In this document: positions 33,203 to 44,481 of the stretch, piece by piece | How positions within the stretch are numbered: the first letter of the stretch is position 1 | Layout of the letters: every line of letters begins with the position of its first letter | Assembly (NCBI GenBank): GCA_035555315.1 | Contig: DATMGU010000110.1 | Span: 11,391-75,390 of the forward strand | Direction: 5' to 3' | Length of the DNA stretch: 64,000 bases | Source: DATMGU01 sp035555315 | GTDB lineage: Bacteria > Pseudomonadota > Alphaproteobacteria > ATCC43930 > CGMCC-115725 | Notes under the pieces: model-generated | Databases searched by the model: none | The model's input: only the letters and a program-made list of their open reading frames with translations | Told to the model about the DNA's origin: nothing | Translations under genes and position numbers: made by a program

Positions 33203-34402
33203 CTAGGCCACCGACCGGCGCACGATGAGGTCCGATCGCTCGAACACCGCCGGCAAGAGCTCGGTGCCGAGGCCCGGGCCTTCCATCGGGAGTACGTAGC
33301 CGTCCTTGATCACTGGCATGGTGGTCACAAGCTCCTTGTACCAACCGCTGTAGAAGGCGCGCACGCTTTCCTGGATCAGCGTGTTGGGCTGGCAGAACGA
33401 GGCGTGGATCCCCGCGATGAAGCCCACCGGGCCGATGCAGTCATGCGGCGCGAAGGGACGATGGTAGGTGTCGGCCATGGCGGCGATCTTGCGGCCCTCG
33501 GTCAATCCACCGGTCCAGCAGAGGTCGGCCATCACGACATGTATGGCGTCGCGGTCCAGCATGTCCTTGTAGGGAAAACGGCTGCCCAGCGTCTCGCTGG
33601 CGCAGACCCACACGTCGGTGGAGCGGGCATATTCGGCCAGCGCCTGGGGCGAATTCATGCGGATCGGGTCCTCGAACCAAGTCGGGTTGTAGGGTTCGAG
33701 CGCCTTCGCCAGCTTCTTGGCCATCGGCAGGTTCCACAGCGAGTGGAACTCCACCATGATCTCCATCTTGTCGCCGACGGCGCGGCGGATCTTCTCGAAC
33801 GGCTCCAGCGCCGCTTTCAGCTGGGTCGGCGTGATGGACATGCCGTCGTTTTCCATGGCCGCCGGATCGAACGGCCAGATCTTCATGGCGGTGATGCCGG
33901 ATTCGAGCAAGCTTTCCGCCACCGCGTCCGCCCGGGTCATGAAGCCGTTCAGGTCTTCATAGGGTCCGCCGACATCGTCGCGGTTCCAGTTGGACACCGG
34001 CTTGATGTTGGTGGAGCGCACATAGCCGTAGCCGGCGCAGGTATTGTAAATGCGCTGCTTCGGGCGGCAAAGCCCGCCAAGCATCTGGTGCACCGGCTGA
34101 TTGCACACCTTGCCGAACACATCCCACAGCGCGATGTCCACCGCCGAGGCCGCGCGGTACTCCACCCCCGTGCTGGACTGCGCCATCGGCAGGTTCAGCA
34201 TGTCGCGGTGGATCGCCTCGATATGCAGCGGGTCGCGGCCGAGCAGGCGCCCGGCCAACGTGTCGTGGATATGCGCCTCCACGGCGCCGGTGCCGTAGAA
34301 CGTCTCGCCCAGCCCGATCACCCCGGCATCGGTGTGGACGCGGACCCAAATGACGTTCGCGAACTCGGCGGTCCGCAAGGTCTCGATCGAGACTATCTTC
34401 AC
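33203..34402 (-). CDS. Mandelate racemase/muconate lactonizing (enolase superfamily) acid-sugar dehydratase
   Basis: A 399-residue enolase-superfamily protein. The capping domain starts KIVSIETLRTAEFANVIWVR. The barrel carries three metal-binding glutamates in VEFHSLWN, WFEDPI and ASETLG. The EFH histidine and FAPHDCIGP histidine correspond to the acid/base pair seen in galactonate- and gluconate-type dehydratases. The reaction would remove water from a hexonate to give a 2-keto-3-deoxy acid. The GTG at 34402 is preferred, with GGAGG six bases before it; a GTG at 34408 is too close to that site. It diverges from the GntR gene at 34572. Confidence 0.87.
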   Translation of the reverse strand: MKIVSIETLRTAEFANVIWVRVHTDAGVIGLGETFYGTGAVEAHIHDTLAGRLLGRDPLHIEAIHRDMLNLPMAQSSTGVEYRAASAVDIALWDVFGKVCNQPVHQMLGGLCRPKQRIYNTCAGYGYVRSTNIKPVSNWNRDDVGGPYEDLNGFMTRADAVAESLLESGITAMKIWPFDPAAMENDGMSITPTQLKAALEPFEKIRRAVGDKMEIMVEFHSLWNLPMAKKLAKALEPYNPTWFEDPIRMNSPQALAEYARSTDVWVCASETLGSRFPYKDMLDRDAIHVVMADLCWTGGLTEGRKIAAMADTYHRPFAPHDCIGPVGFIAGIHASFCQPNTLIQESVRAFYSGWYKELVTTMPVIKDGYVLPMEGPGLGTELLPAVFERSDLIVRRSVA

Positions 34403-34487
34403 CGGCACCCTCCCCCTGTCCTCATTGGCGACGCGGACGTCCCCCAGTCGGGAACATCCGCACGGCAGGCAGCACGCTAGCGGCTAC

Positions 34488-34501
34488 TGTGAAATATCAC
34501 A
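34488..34501. promoter_or_regulatory. Dyad TGTGA-AATA-TCACA in the dehydratase/GntR divergent gap
   Basis: Five-base perfect arms with a four-base spacer lie between the divergent genes starting at 34402 and 34572. It resembles a GntR- or CRP-like half-site pair, but the CRP spacer would be six. The likeliest role is operator for the adjacent GntR regulator. Confidence 0.45.
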
Positions 34502-34571
34502 ATATGATTTCCCTTCCGCGTTTTGGATTCTTCGCTTAGCGTCGCAGCGGGACGCAGCCGGCGGGAACGGG

Positions 34572-35333
34572 ATGACGACACGGCCGAAAACACGACCTCA
34601 TCTGATCGCAGCGCCGGCGGACAAGCCGCGCCGCGCCAACCGCGCGAACCTGTCCGGCCTCGCCTATGACCGGCTGGAGGAGATGATCGTCACCTGCGCG
34701 CTGCGCCCAGGCGCCTTCCTCTCCATCCAGGACCTTCAGGAAAAGACCGGTGTCGGCCGCACGCCCATCCATCAGGCCGTCAGCCGTCTCGCGGCGGATA
34801 CCCTCATCGTCGTCCGCCCCCGTCACGGCCTGCAGATCACCCCCGTCGACCTCGCCCGTGAACGCACCTTGCTGCGGCTGCGGCGGGATATGGAGCGCTT
34901 CGTGGTGCGGCTTGCCACGGAGCGGGCCGGCGCCTCCCATCGCAATCAGCTGCTGCACATCAGTGGCGTGCTGCGCGACAAGGCGGGCAGCATGACGATC
35001 GGCGAGTTCAACCAATTGGACCGGCGCATCGACCAGCTGTTCATCGCCGCGGCGGGCGAGGCGTTCCTGGAGCATACGCTGCGGCCGCTGCACACGATCT
35101 TCCGCCGGATCGGCTGGATCTATCACAGCTGGGTATGCCCCGACGAAGGCCTCGGCCGGACGCTGGAGTGCCATTTGGCCATCCTCGACGCCGTCGCGGC
35201 CAACCGGGTCAGGGACGCCGTGACCGCGTCCGACCGGCTGATCGCCTTCAGCGACAGCATGTTCGACGGGCTGGGCCGGGGGATCGACCCGGCGCTGTTC
35301 GACTGCAACCTGGCAATGCTCGCGGCGGGCTGA
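34572..35333 (+). CDS. GntR family transcriptional regulator, FCD subfamily
   Basis: A 253-residue regulator. The winged HTH is at about residues 30-95 (YDRLEEMIVTCALRPGAFLS, then TGVGRTPIHQAVSRLAAD), followed by a helical FCD domain (LLRLRRDMERFVVRLATERA; LECHLAILDAVAANRVRDAV). The ATG at 34572 is chosen because the extension to 34332 reads into the divergent dehydratase gene. It sits between the minus-strand dehydratase/SDR/MFS operon and the plus-strand IdnD gene, so it probably controls all of them in response to an idonate or gluconate derivative. Confidence 0.9.
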   Translation: MTTRPKTRPHLIAAPADKPRRANRANLSGLAYDRLEEMIVTCALRPGAFLSIQDLQEKTGVGRTPIHQAVSRLAADTLIVVRPRHGLQITPVDLARERTLLRLRRDMERFVVRLATERAGASHRNQLLHISGVLRDKAGSMTIGEFNQLDRRIDQLFIAAAGEAFLEHTLRPLHTIFRRIGWIYHSWVCPDEGLGRTLECHLAILDAVAANRVRDAVTASDRLIAFSDSMFDGLGRGIDPALFDCNLAMLAAG

Positions 35334-35380
35334 ACGCGCCGCGCGATGCCAACCCCGCCTCTCGCCAACGGAGCAACCCC

Positions 35381-36415
35381 ATGAAAGCCGCCATCATCCA
35401 TGCCCCCCGCGATCTGCGGATCGAGGAAGCGGACATCCCCGCGATGGGGCCACGGGACGTGAAGGTCCGCATCCGGGCCGGCGGCATCTGCGGGTCCGAC
35501 CTGCACTACTACCTGCATGGCGGCTTCGGGGCGGTACGCCTGCGACAGCCTATGATCCTGGGCCACGAGATCGCCGGCGAGGTGATGGAGGTGGGAGCCG
35601 AGGTGACGCGCATCCGGGCTGGCGACCGCGTGGCGGTGAACCCCAGCCAGCCCTGCGGCCATTGCCGCTTCTGCCTGGAAGGCAGGGCGAACCATTGCCT
35701 GGACATGCGCTTCTACGGCAGCGCCATGCGCATGCCGCACGTGCAGGGCGGGTTCCGCGAGGTATTGGTGTGCGGCGAGGCCCAGGCGGTGCCGATCCCC
35801 CCTGGGCTGACGCTGGAGATCGCGGCCTTCGCCGAACCGCTCTCGGTGTGCCTGCATGCGGCGCGGCAGGCCGGGTCGTTGCTGGGCAAGCGCGTGCTCG
35901 TGACCGGCACCGGCCCCATCGGCGCGCTGGCCATCCTGGTGGCGCGTCAGGCAGGCGCGCGGGAGGTCGTCGCGACCGACATCACCGACGCGCCCCTGGC
36001 CGTGGCGCGCGGTATCGGCGCCGATACCGCGCTCAATACCGCGAGCGACCCGGAGGCATTGACCCGTTTCAAGGCGGATAAGGGATATTTCGACACGGTC
36101 TTCGAAGCCTCCGGCAGCGGCATCGCCCTGGCCGGCGCGTTGGAGGTCACGCGCCCGGCCGGCGTGATCGTCCAGCTGGGACTGGGCGGCGGCGATATGA
36201 CGCTGCCGGTGAACCTGCTGGTGTCCAAGGAAATCAGCCTGCGGGGGACGTTCCGCTTCCACGAGGAATTCGCCTGGGCGGTGGACTTCCTAGCCGCCGG
36301 CGCGATCGACGTGTCCCCCCTGCTGACGGAGATCGTCCCGCTGGCCGAGGCCGTGCGGGCCTTCGATCTGGCGGCCGATCGGACCCGCGCGATGAAGGTG
36401 CAACTCGCCTTCTGA
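35381..36415 (+). CDS. idnD: L-idonate 5-dehydrogenase-like zinc alcohol dehydrogenase
   Basis: A 344-residue medium-chain zinc dehydrogenase, the expected length for IdnD. Catalytic zinc ligands lie in GGICGSDLHYY and ILGHEIAGEV, and structural zinc is held by four cysteines in CGHCRFCLEGRANHC. The cofactor motif is VTGTGPIGALAILVA. GGICGSDLHYYLHGG and QPMILGHEIAGEV are typical of the L-idonate 5-dehydrogenase branch, which oxidises L-idonate to 5-keto-D-gluconate. Other polyol or L-gulonate dehydrogenases in this branch cannot be excluded. It lies 47 bases after the GntR regulator on the same strand. Confidence 0.82.
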   Translation: MKAAIIHAPRDLRIEEADIPAMGPRDVKVRIRAGGICGSDLHYYLHGGFGAVRLRQPMILGHEIAGEVMEVGAEVTRIRAGDRVAVNPSQPCGHCRFCLEGRANHCLDMRFYGSAMRMPHVQGGFREVLVCGEAQAVPIPPGLTLEIAAFAEPLSVCLHAARQAGSLLGKRVLVTGTGPIGALAILVARQAGAREVVATDITDAPLAVARGIGADTALNTASDPEALTRFKADKGYFDTVFEASGSGIALAGALEVTRPAGVIVQLGLGGGDMTLPVNLLVSKEISLRGTFRFHEEFAWAVDFLAAGAIDVSPLLTEIVPLAEAVRAFDLAADRTRAMKVQLAF

Positions 36416-36449
36416 CGCGCGGCCGGCCGCGCCCGGTCCTAGCTGGGTC

Positions 36450-38867
<2,418 letters not shown>

Positions 38868-39152
38868 GATCCCTCCCCCGTCTCGCTGGCGGTATCGCGG
38901 GCAGGACCATGCGGCCCTTCTCGGAATGAACCAGAACCGCGAACGCGGCGATAGACCCGGGCGCCAGCGGACACAAAAAACTTACCCCGCCTGCCATTGG
39001 CCTCCAGCGACCGGCTATCGATCACACCGGCGCTAGGGCTCGCCTCACGGGGGGCGAACCGCCCAAATACGATCTCTGTCGCGATTGTTTTGCATGTCAG
39101 CGCTGCTTGACAAGCGCGGTCTATGGACGAGTTCCACGCAGCTTTTATGGCC
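38868..39152. other. Intergenic region between the IclR gene and the orphan hydroxylase gene
   Basis: This 285-base stretch holds the presumed promoter of the hydroxylase large-subunit gene. A TTTTTTG run (38976-38982) and GC-rich segments are visible, but I find no convincing coding frame, RNA gene or strong dyad. Confidence 0.4.
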
Positions 39153-39956
39153 TCAACCGATGTTTTGGAGCGTTAGAAGGGGCGCTAGCTTCGCGGCCAG
39201 GCCCTTCAATTCAACCCCGATGGCGCCGAGCCGTTCCGACGTGAAAACCGGCGCGATGCCCCCGGAGCTGAGCGCCAACAAGGCTGATCCATCCGGTGAT
39301 TTGACCGGCACGGCCACGCTGTTGATCTGCGCGTGCAGGGATCCCTTGTTGATGACATAGCCGGTCTGTTCGTAATCATCCAGGGCCGGTAGCAGGCGCT
39401 CCTCGACCTTCGGCCATTGGTCACCGAGATCGGCGCGGAGTTCAGCCAGCACGGCTTTTCGTTCCGCTTTTCCCAGACCGGCCAGATAGGCCCAGCCCGT
39501 CGCAGAGGTTGCCATGGGAACATGCGAACCGATCCTGAGCTCGGCGAATACGATGGCCGACCCCTGGCATCTTTGCAGATAGATCATCCTGATGCCGTCC
39601 CGAGCCCCGAGCGACACCGCCCCCTCGTGGCGGCTTGCAATCGCCTGCATGTGCGGTAAGGCCAGCTCGCCGATCGGCTGGCCCGACAATACCGCCTGGC
39701 CCAGGGCGAGCAACGGAATGCCCGGACGCATGGTTTGGCGCGAGGGAATGGCAACCAGATAGCCAAGCTCCAGGAGCGTGTGACAGAGCCGCCAAACCGT
39801 CGGCTGCGGTAGCCTGACCATCCTCGCGATCTGACTTGTCCCGAGTTCGGGCGTTGCCGGGGTAAAGCAGCGAAGAATGTCGAGGCCGCGAGCGAGGGCC
39901 ACGACGAACTGGCGGTCCTTTACATTTTCAAAGCCTTCATCGTCGGACCGGGCCAT
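39153..39956 (-). CDS. IclR family transcriptional regulator
   Basis: A 267-residue regulator. The winged HTH is at about residues 18-80 (VALARGLDILRCFTPATPEL, then IARMVRLPQPTVWRLCHTLL). The C-terminal IclR effector domain carries ATSATGWAYLAGL and the segment INSVAVPVKSPDGSALLALS. It is upstream of and co-directional with the orphan molybdenum hydroxylase, a common pairing for aromatic or carboxylate catabolism. A 6-8-6 palindrome lies 24 bases before its start. Confidence 0.92.
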   Translation of the reverse strand: MARSDDEGFENVKDRQFVVALARGLDILRCFTPATPELGTSQIARMVRLPQPTVWRLCHTLLELGYLVAIPSRQTMRPGIPLLALGQAVLSGQPIGELALPHMQAIASRHEGAVSLGARDGIRMIYLQRCQGSAIVFAELRIGSHVPMATSATGWAYLAGLGKAERKAVLAELRADLGDQWPKVEERLLPALDDYEQTGYVINKGSLHAQINSVAVPVKSPDGSALLALSSGGIAPVFTSERLGAIGVELKGLAAKLAPLLTLQNIG

Positions 39957-39979
39957 TCACACTCTCCGAAAACTTGGCG

Positions 39980-39999
39980 GAATATTACATCATATATTC
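39980..39999. promoter_or_regulatory. Inverted repeat GAATAT-N8-ATATTC, possible IclR operator
   Basis: A perfect 6-bp dyad lies in the divergent gap between the IclR gene (39956) and the SorC-type gene (40125). Its closeness to the IclR start suggests autoregulation. No experimental consensus is claimed. Confidence 0.4.
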
Positions 40000-40074
40000 G
40001 CATAGCGAGTTATTCGCGGTCAATCGGGCAGGCCGCCAAAAGCGTCTTGACGGACCGAGACGCTCGCCTTAACT

Positions 40075-40109
40075 TGAAAAAAATTTCAGTTCGGAAAAAA
40101 AGCACGAAC
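40075..40109. promoter_or_regulatory. Two adjacent dyads upstream of the SorC-type regulator
   Basis: TGAAA-N4-TTTCA (40075-40088) is followed directly by GTTCG-N11-CGAAC (40089-40109). They lie within 50 bases of the regulator start and could be its own operator. The spacer of each is A-rich. The assignment is tentative. Confidence 0.35.
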
Positions 40110-40124
40110 GAAAGGCGGTTTGAC

Positions 40125-41105
40125 ATGGATGCTGCCGAGCGCGATCTGGCCATCAAGGCGGCATGGCTGTCCTATGTCGCCGGCCTGACCCAGGCCGAGA
40201 TCGCCGACCGGCTGTCCGTGTCGCGCATCAAAGCCCACCGCCTCATCGCCGGCGCCCACGAGGCTGGTCTCGTCACCGTCCTGATCGAAGGCCAACCGGC
40301 CGCCTGCGTGGCACTTGAAGACAGGCTCGCCGACCGCTTCGAGCTCAAATCGGCCACCATCGTCCCAACGCTCGGCAGGGGCGACGATACCGGCATTGCC
40401 GAATCCCTGCCGGCGCTTGGCATGGCGGGCGCCCGTTTCCTGCACCATTTCCTGGAACGGGATGCCTCGTCGGTGATCGGCATCGGTTGGGGCCGCACGC
40501 TGGCGGCCCTGGCCGAGCGCATGCCGCGCATCGCCCGGCCGTCCGCCCGCTTCGTCTCGCTGATCGGCAGCCTGACCCGCAAGGCGGCGGCCAACCCGTT
40601 CGACGTGGTCCATCGGCTGGCCGACCGGACGGGGGGCGAGGCCTATTTCCTGCCGGTCCCCTTCATCACCGATAATGTGGCCGACGCCAAAGTGCTGGCG
40701 GGGCAGAAAAGCGTGCGGGACGTGCTGGCGCTCGCGCGTCAGGCCGACCTCTATGTCGTCAGCATCGGCGAACTCACCCCCTCGACCCATCTTCGCCGCA
40801 GCGGCCTCATCACCGAGGCGGAATATCACGAGCTGCGCCGCGCCGCCGCGGTCGGCGACGTGATCGGCAACTTCATCGGCGCCGACGGCAGGGTCATCAA
40901 CGCCGAGATCAACGAGCGCGCGCTCGGGCTCGGCCTTGAGGAATTGCGGGGACGCCAGGTCATCGCGGTAGCCGGGGGAGTCGTCAAGGCGAGTGCCATC
41001 CTGGCGGCACTCCGGACGGGCGTGATCACCGGGCTCATCACCGACGAGGCGGCCGCCGTCGCGATCCTCACCGAGGCCGATCGCCGCCCGGCACTGGCGA
41101 TCTGA
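40125..41105 (+). CDS. SorC/DeoR-like sugar-binding transcriptional regulator
   Basis: A 326-residue regulator. The HTH is at about residues 18-50 (LTQAEIADRLSVSRIKAHRL), and a sugar-phosphate-binding domain follows with VIGIGWGRTLAALAERMPRI, YFLPVPFITD and NFIGADGRVIN. The class includes EryD, the erythritol operon regulator, which fits the EryA- and EryB-like enzymes encoded downstream. The ATG at 40125 is preferred over a frame start at 40047 because the extension is lysine-rich and unlike the family. It lies 106 bases upstream of the transporter operon. It probably senses a phosphorylated intermediate. Confidence 0.9.
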   Translation: MDAAERDLAIKAAWLSYVAGLTQAEIADRLSVSRIKAHRLIAGAHEAGLVTVLIEGQPAACVALEDRLADRFELKSATIVPTLGRGDDTGIAESLPALGMAGARFLHHFLERDASSVIGIGWGRTLAALAERMPRIARPSARFVSLIGSLTRKAAANPFDVVHRLADRTGGEAYFLPVPFITDNVADAKVLAGQKSVRDVLALARQADLYVVSIGELTPSTHLRRSGLITEAEYHELRRAAAVGDVIGNFIGADGRVINAEINERALGLGLEELRGRQVIAVAGGVVKASAILAALRTGVITGLITDEAAAVAILTEADRRPALAI

Positions 41106-41114
41106 TCGAAGACC

Positions 41115-41130
41115 CGGCGCCTCGGCGCCG
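41115..41130 (+). terminator. GC-rich hairpin after the SorC-type gene
   Basis: CGGCGC, loop CTCG, GCGCCG: a six-pair stem ten bases after the regulator stop. No T-run follows. It could separate regulator and transporter transcripts. Confidence 0.35.
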
Positions 41131-41211
41131 CGGAGCACCTGACGCCAAAAGAACATGACAATAACAAGCCGTCCTCGATGACCGGCGCCACGTGAAAAAC
41201 GGGAGGAAGTC

Positions 41212-42654
41212 ATGTCACAGCGGGAGACCGATCTCTTCGATTCCTATATCCGGCAGGATATCGGCCGGCGCGATCTCGTGAAACGGGCGGTACAACTCGG
41301 CCTCGGCGGCACGGCCGCGGGGATTTTGCTGAACCTGTCGGGTACGCGGGCGCTCGCCGCGACCGATTTCAATTGGCAGAAATACAAGGGCACCGGCATC
41401 AAGCTCTTGCTCAACAAGCATCCCTACACGGATGCGATGATCGCCGATCTTGAGAATTTCAAACAACTGACCGGCATGACCGTCACCTACGACGTGTTTC
41501 CGGAGGACGTCTATTTCGACAAGGTGACGGCGGCGCTCTCCTCCCGTTCCACGCAATACGACGCGTTCATGACCGGCGCCTATCAGACCTGGCAATATGG
41601 GCCGGCCGGCTGGCTGGTCGACGTCAACGAATTCCTGAAGGATCCGGGAGCCACCGCGCAAACCTATAAATGGGACGACATACTGCCGAACCTGCGCGCC
41701 TCCACGGCCTGGAGCGGCGTGCCGGGCGCCCCGCTCGGCGCCGCGGGCTCCAAGCAATGGGCGGTGCCCTGGGGCTTCGAACTCAACAGCGTTTCCTACA
41801 ACCGGCGCATCTTCGACCAGCTGAAGCTCCAGCCGCCGAAGCACTTGCCCGACCTGCTGGAAGTCGCCGAACGCATCGTCAAGGATGGCAAGGGTCCCTA
41901 TGGCATCGGCGTGCGCGGCAGCCGCAGCTGGGCGACGATCCATCCGGGCTATCTCTCCGGCTTGGTCAATTATGGCGGCACGGATTTCACGGTCACCGAC
42001 GGCAAGCTGAAGGCGGCGATGAATTCCAAACCCGCCAAGGAATTCACCCGGATGTGGATCGACATGATTCGCAAGTCCGGCCCCCGCAATTGGACGAACT
42101 ATACCTGGTACGAGGTCGGCAACGATCTGGGCGCCGGCACTTCGGGGATGATCTTCGATGCCGACATCCTCGGCTATTTCCAGCAGAACGGCACGAAAGA
42201 GGCGGGCAATATCGCCTTCCAGGCTTTCGCCGCCAACCCGGCCGGCACGGCACCAACGCCCAATGTCTGGATCTGGTCGCTCGCGATCAGCAACTTCTCG
42301 CGCAACAAGCCGGCCGCCTGGAACTTCATCCAATGGGCGAGCGGCACCGACCACTGCACGTTCGGAGCGACCAAGGCCGACCAAGTCAATCCCGTGCGCC
42401 AGTCGGTCTGGGACAACGCGGATTTCCAGGGCCGGCTCAAGGCCAAGTACCCCGGATATCTGGAGCAGTATCAGGCGTCGGCACCGAATGCGAAGATCTA
42501 CTTCACGCCGCAGCCGCTGTTTTTCAACCTGACCACCGACTGGGCGGCGGCGCTGCAGAAGATGTTCGCGAACGAGGTTCCCGTCGACGAAGGATTGGAT
42601 CAACTCGCCCTATCGATCGACGGCCAGTTGAAGAACGCCGGCATCGCCGACTGA
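41212..42654 (+). CDS. CUT1-type ABC transporter solute-binding protein with twin-arginine signal
   Basis: A 480-residue extracellular binding protein (family 1). The N-terminus has an extended n-region, then GRRDLVKRAVQLGLGGTAAG and a likely cleavage near ALAATDF, consistent with Tat export. Binding-protein landmarks are FEDVYFDKVTAAL-like (FPEDVYFDKVTAALSSRST) and YAVPWGFELNS-like (QWAVPWGFELNSVSYNRRIF). A good GGGAGGAAG site precedes the ATG. It delivers a sugar or polyol to the permeases encoded at 42678 and 43625. With the two-ATPase arrangement it resembles the rhizobial glycerol (GlpSTPQV-type) transporter. Confidence 0.9.
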   Translation: MSQRETDLFDSYIRQDIGRRDLVKRAVQLGLGGTAAGILLNLSGTRALAATDFNWQKYKGTGIKLLLNKHPYTDAMIADLENFKQLTGMTVTYDVFPEDVYFDKVTAALSSRSTQYDAFMTGAYQTWQYGPAGWLVDVNEFLKDPGATAQTYKWDDILPNLRASTAWSGVPGAPLGAAGSKQWAVPWGFELNSVSYNRRIFDQLKLQPPKHLPDLLEVAERIVKDGKGPYGIGVRGSRSWATIHPGYLSGLVNYGGTDFTVTDGKLKAAMNSKPAKEFTRMWIDMIRKSGPRNWTNYTWYEVGNDLGAGTSGMIFDADILGYFQQNGTKEAGNIAFQAFAANPAGTAPTPNVWIWSLAISNFSRNKPAAWNFIQWASGTDHCTFGATKADQVNPVRQSVWDNADFQGRLKAKYPGYLEQYQASAPNAKIYFTPQPLFFNLTTDWAAALQKMFANEVPVDEGLDQLALSIDGQLKNAGIAD

Positions 42655-42677
42655 CGGAACTGAGGAGATCCGGTCCC

Positions 42678-43604
42678 ATGACCATCGTGGCGCTCACATC
42701 CAGCAGCCCCCGGCACCGCAAGCTCCGCGGTGCCGCGCTGCTGCCCTATCTCCTGAGCCTGCCCTCGCTGCTTGTGACGGTGGGGATCTTCATCCCCTTC
42801 GTCACGGCGGCGATCTACTCGTTGCAGCGGTACAACCTGGCGATCCCGGCGGCGCGCCGTTTCATCTGGTTCGGCAACTACGTGGCGTTCCTCAGCGACG
42901 CGCAATTCTGGCAGATGGTCGCCGTATCGCTCGCCTATGCGGTGCTGACGGTCGTCATCGAACTGCTGCTCGGCCTCGGCATCGCCTTGCTCCTACAGCG
43001 GCGGAGCGCGGTCAATAATTTCATGAACGTGGCGCTTATCCTCCCGCTGATGGTGGCGCCGGCGATCGCCGCCCTGATGTGGAAGCTGATGACGAATCCG
43101 AGCTTCGGCATCCTCAATTACCTGCTGACGCTGATCGGCATTCACCATTTCGGTTGGTCCTCGGCGCCCGGCAGCGCGCTCGCGACCGTCGTTCTGGTCG
43201 ATGTCTGGGTCTATACCCCGTTCATTACGATCCTGCTCCTGGCGGGTCTGCGCGCCCTGCCCCGCCAGCCTTTCGAGGCGGCGGAGGTCGATGGCGTGCC
43301 GGGCTGGTTCGTCTTCTTCCGCATCACCCTGCCCATGCTGCTGCCCTATATCCTGACGGCGGTCCTGTTCCGAATGCTCGACAGCATTCAGCAGTTCGAC
43401 ATCATTTACGCCATGACCCAGGGTGGCCCCGGCGACCGGCTCATGGTGTTCCAGGTTCAGGCCTATCTGCAGGCCTTCACCTTCACCAATATCGGCCGCT
43501 CGGCCGCCATCCTGATGGTGCTTTGGGCGATCACCTTCGCGCTGAGCAATCTCTTCATCAACCGTTGGTTGGCGCTGCGTGCCCGCGCTCGCGCGCTGGC
43601 CTGA
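42678..43604 (+). CDS. CUT1-type sugar/polyol ABC transporter permease (MalF-like)
   Basis: A 308-residue membrane protein with about six helices. The first helix follows LPYLLSLPSLLVTVGIFIPF. The EAA loop is PFEAAEVDGVPGWFVFFRIT followed by LPMLLPYI. DIIYAMTQGGPGDRLMVFQV is the MalF-type segment after it. AGGAG lies twelve bases before the ATG at 42678. It pairs with the next gene's product to form the channel. Confidence 0.92.
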   Translation: MTIVALTSSSPRHRKLRGAALLPYLLSLPSLLVTVGIFIPFVTAAIYSLQRYNLAIPAARRFIWFGNYVAFLSDAQFWQMVAVSLAYAVLTVVIELLLGLGIALLLQRRSAVNNFMNVALILPLMVAPAIAALMWKLMTNPSFGILNYLLTLIGIHHFGWSSAPGSALATVVLVDVWVYTPFITILLLAGLRALPRQPFEAAEVDGVPGWFVFFRITLPMLLPYILTAVLFRMLDSIQQFDIIYAMTQGGPGDRLMVFQVQAYLQAFTFTNIGRSAAILMVLWAITFALSNLFINRWLALRARARALA

Positions 43605-43624
43605 GCCGTAAGGAGCCACGATCC

Positions 43625-44470
43625 ATGTCGCCCTTTCGCCTCCTGCGCCCGTTCCTGTTGCTGCTTGTCGGGCTGTTCTTCCTGTTCCCGATCTTCTGGG
43701 TCGTGCTCATGTCGTTCATGACCGACCAGGCGATCTTCTCGAGCCCGCCCAGCCTGTTCTTCAAGCCGACCTTGCAGAACTACGCGGCCCTGATTTCCGG
43801 TCATCTCGAAACCGGAACCGGTACGCTCGACGTCGACTACATGCGCAACCTGGGCAACAGCCTGCTGCTCGCGGCCGGCTCGGTCATCGTCTCCCTGCTC
43901 CTGGGCGTGCCCGCCGCCTATGCCTTCGCCCGGTTCAAGTTCCGGCTGGGCGAGAATATCGCCTTCACGCTCCTGTCCTTCCGCTTCGCGCCCCCACTCC
44001 TCGTGCTGCTGCCGCTGCAGATCTATTTCCAGGACCTCGGCCTCTACGACACCTATGGCGGCCTCATCTGGGTCTATCAGCTCATCACCCTGCCGCTCAT
44101 CCTGTGGATCGTGCGCGGCTATTTCGAGGACGCGAGCGAGGATATCGAGGCGGCCTACCGGCTCGACGGGCATTCCTGGTTCAAGACCTTCTGGCGCATC
44201 GCCATCCCGCTGGCGCGGCCGGGCATCGCGGCGGCAGCCCTGCTCGCCTTCATCTTCGCCTGGAACAATTTCATCTTCGCTCTGATCCTCGGATCGAGCG
44301 CGGTGCAGCCGGTGACGGTCGGCGCCCTAGCCTTCATCACGGCATCGGGCATCCATTACGGCCAGATCGCCGCCGCCCTGGTGCTGTCGATCCTGCCGAC
44401 CCTGGTGCTGGCGCTCTATACCCAGCGCTATCTGGTCGAAGGTCTGTCGCTCGGCGCGGTCAAAGGTTAG
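43625..44470 (+). CDS. CUT1-type sugar/polyol ABC transporter permease (MalG-like)
   Basis: A 281-residue partner permease with about six helices. The N-terminal helix is LLLLVGLFFLFPIFWVVLMS. The EAA loop reads DIEAAYRLDGHSWFKTFWRI followed by AIPLARPG, and AFIFAWNNFIFALILG is the typical MalG C-terminal helix. It starts 20 bases after the MalF-like gene with AAGGAG upstream. Confidence 0.92.
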   Translation: MSPFRLLRPFLLLLVGLFFLFPIFWVVLMSFMTDQAIFSSPPSLFFKPTLQNYAALISGHLETGTGTLDVDYMRNLGNSLLLAAGSVIVSLLLGVPAAYAFARFKFRLGENIAFTLLSFRFAPPLLVLLPLQIYFQDLGLYDTYGGLIWVYQLITLPLILWIVRGYFEDASEDIEAAYRLDGHSWFKTFWRIAIPLARPGIAAAALLAFIFAWNNFIFALILGSSAVQPVTVGALAFITASGIHYGQIAAALVLSILPTLVLALYTQRYLVEGLSLGAVKG

Positions 44471-44481
44471 GGCGGGCGACC

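Noticed and set aside
34488..34501. CRP binding site
   Set aside because: TGTGA and TCACA arms are present but the spacer is four bases, not six, so a local GntR operator is more likely.
39105..39135. TTGACA sequence resembling a sigma-70 -35 box on the plus strand
   Set aside because: A convincing -10 box is lacking and it points into the antisense side of the IclR gene.
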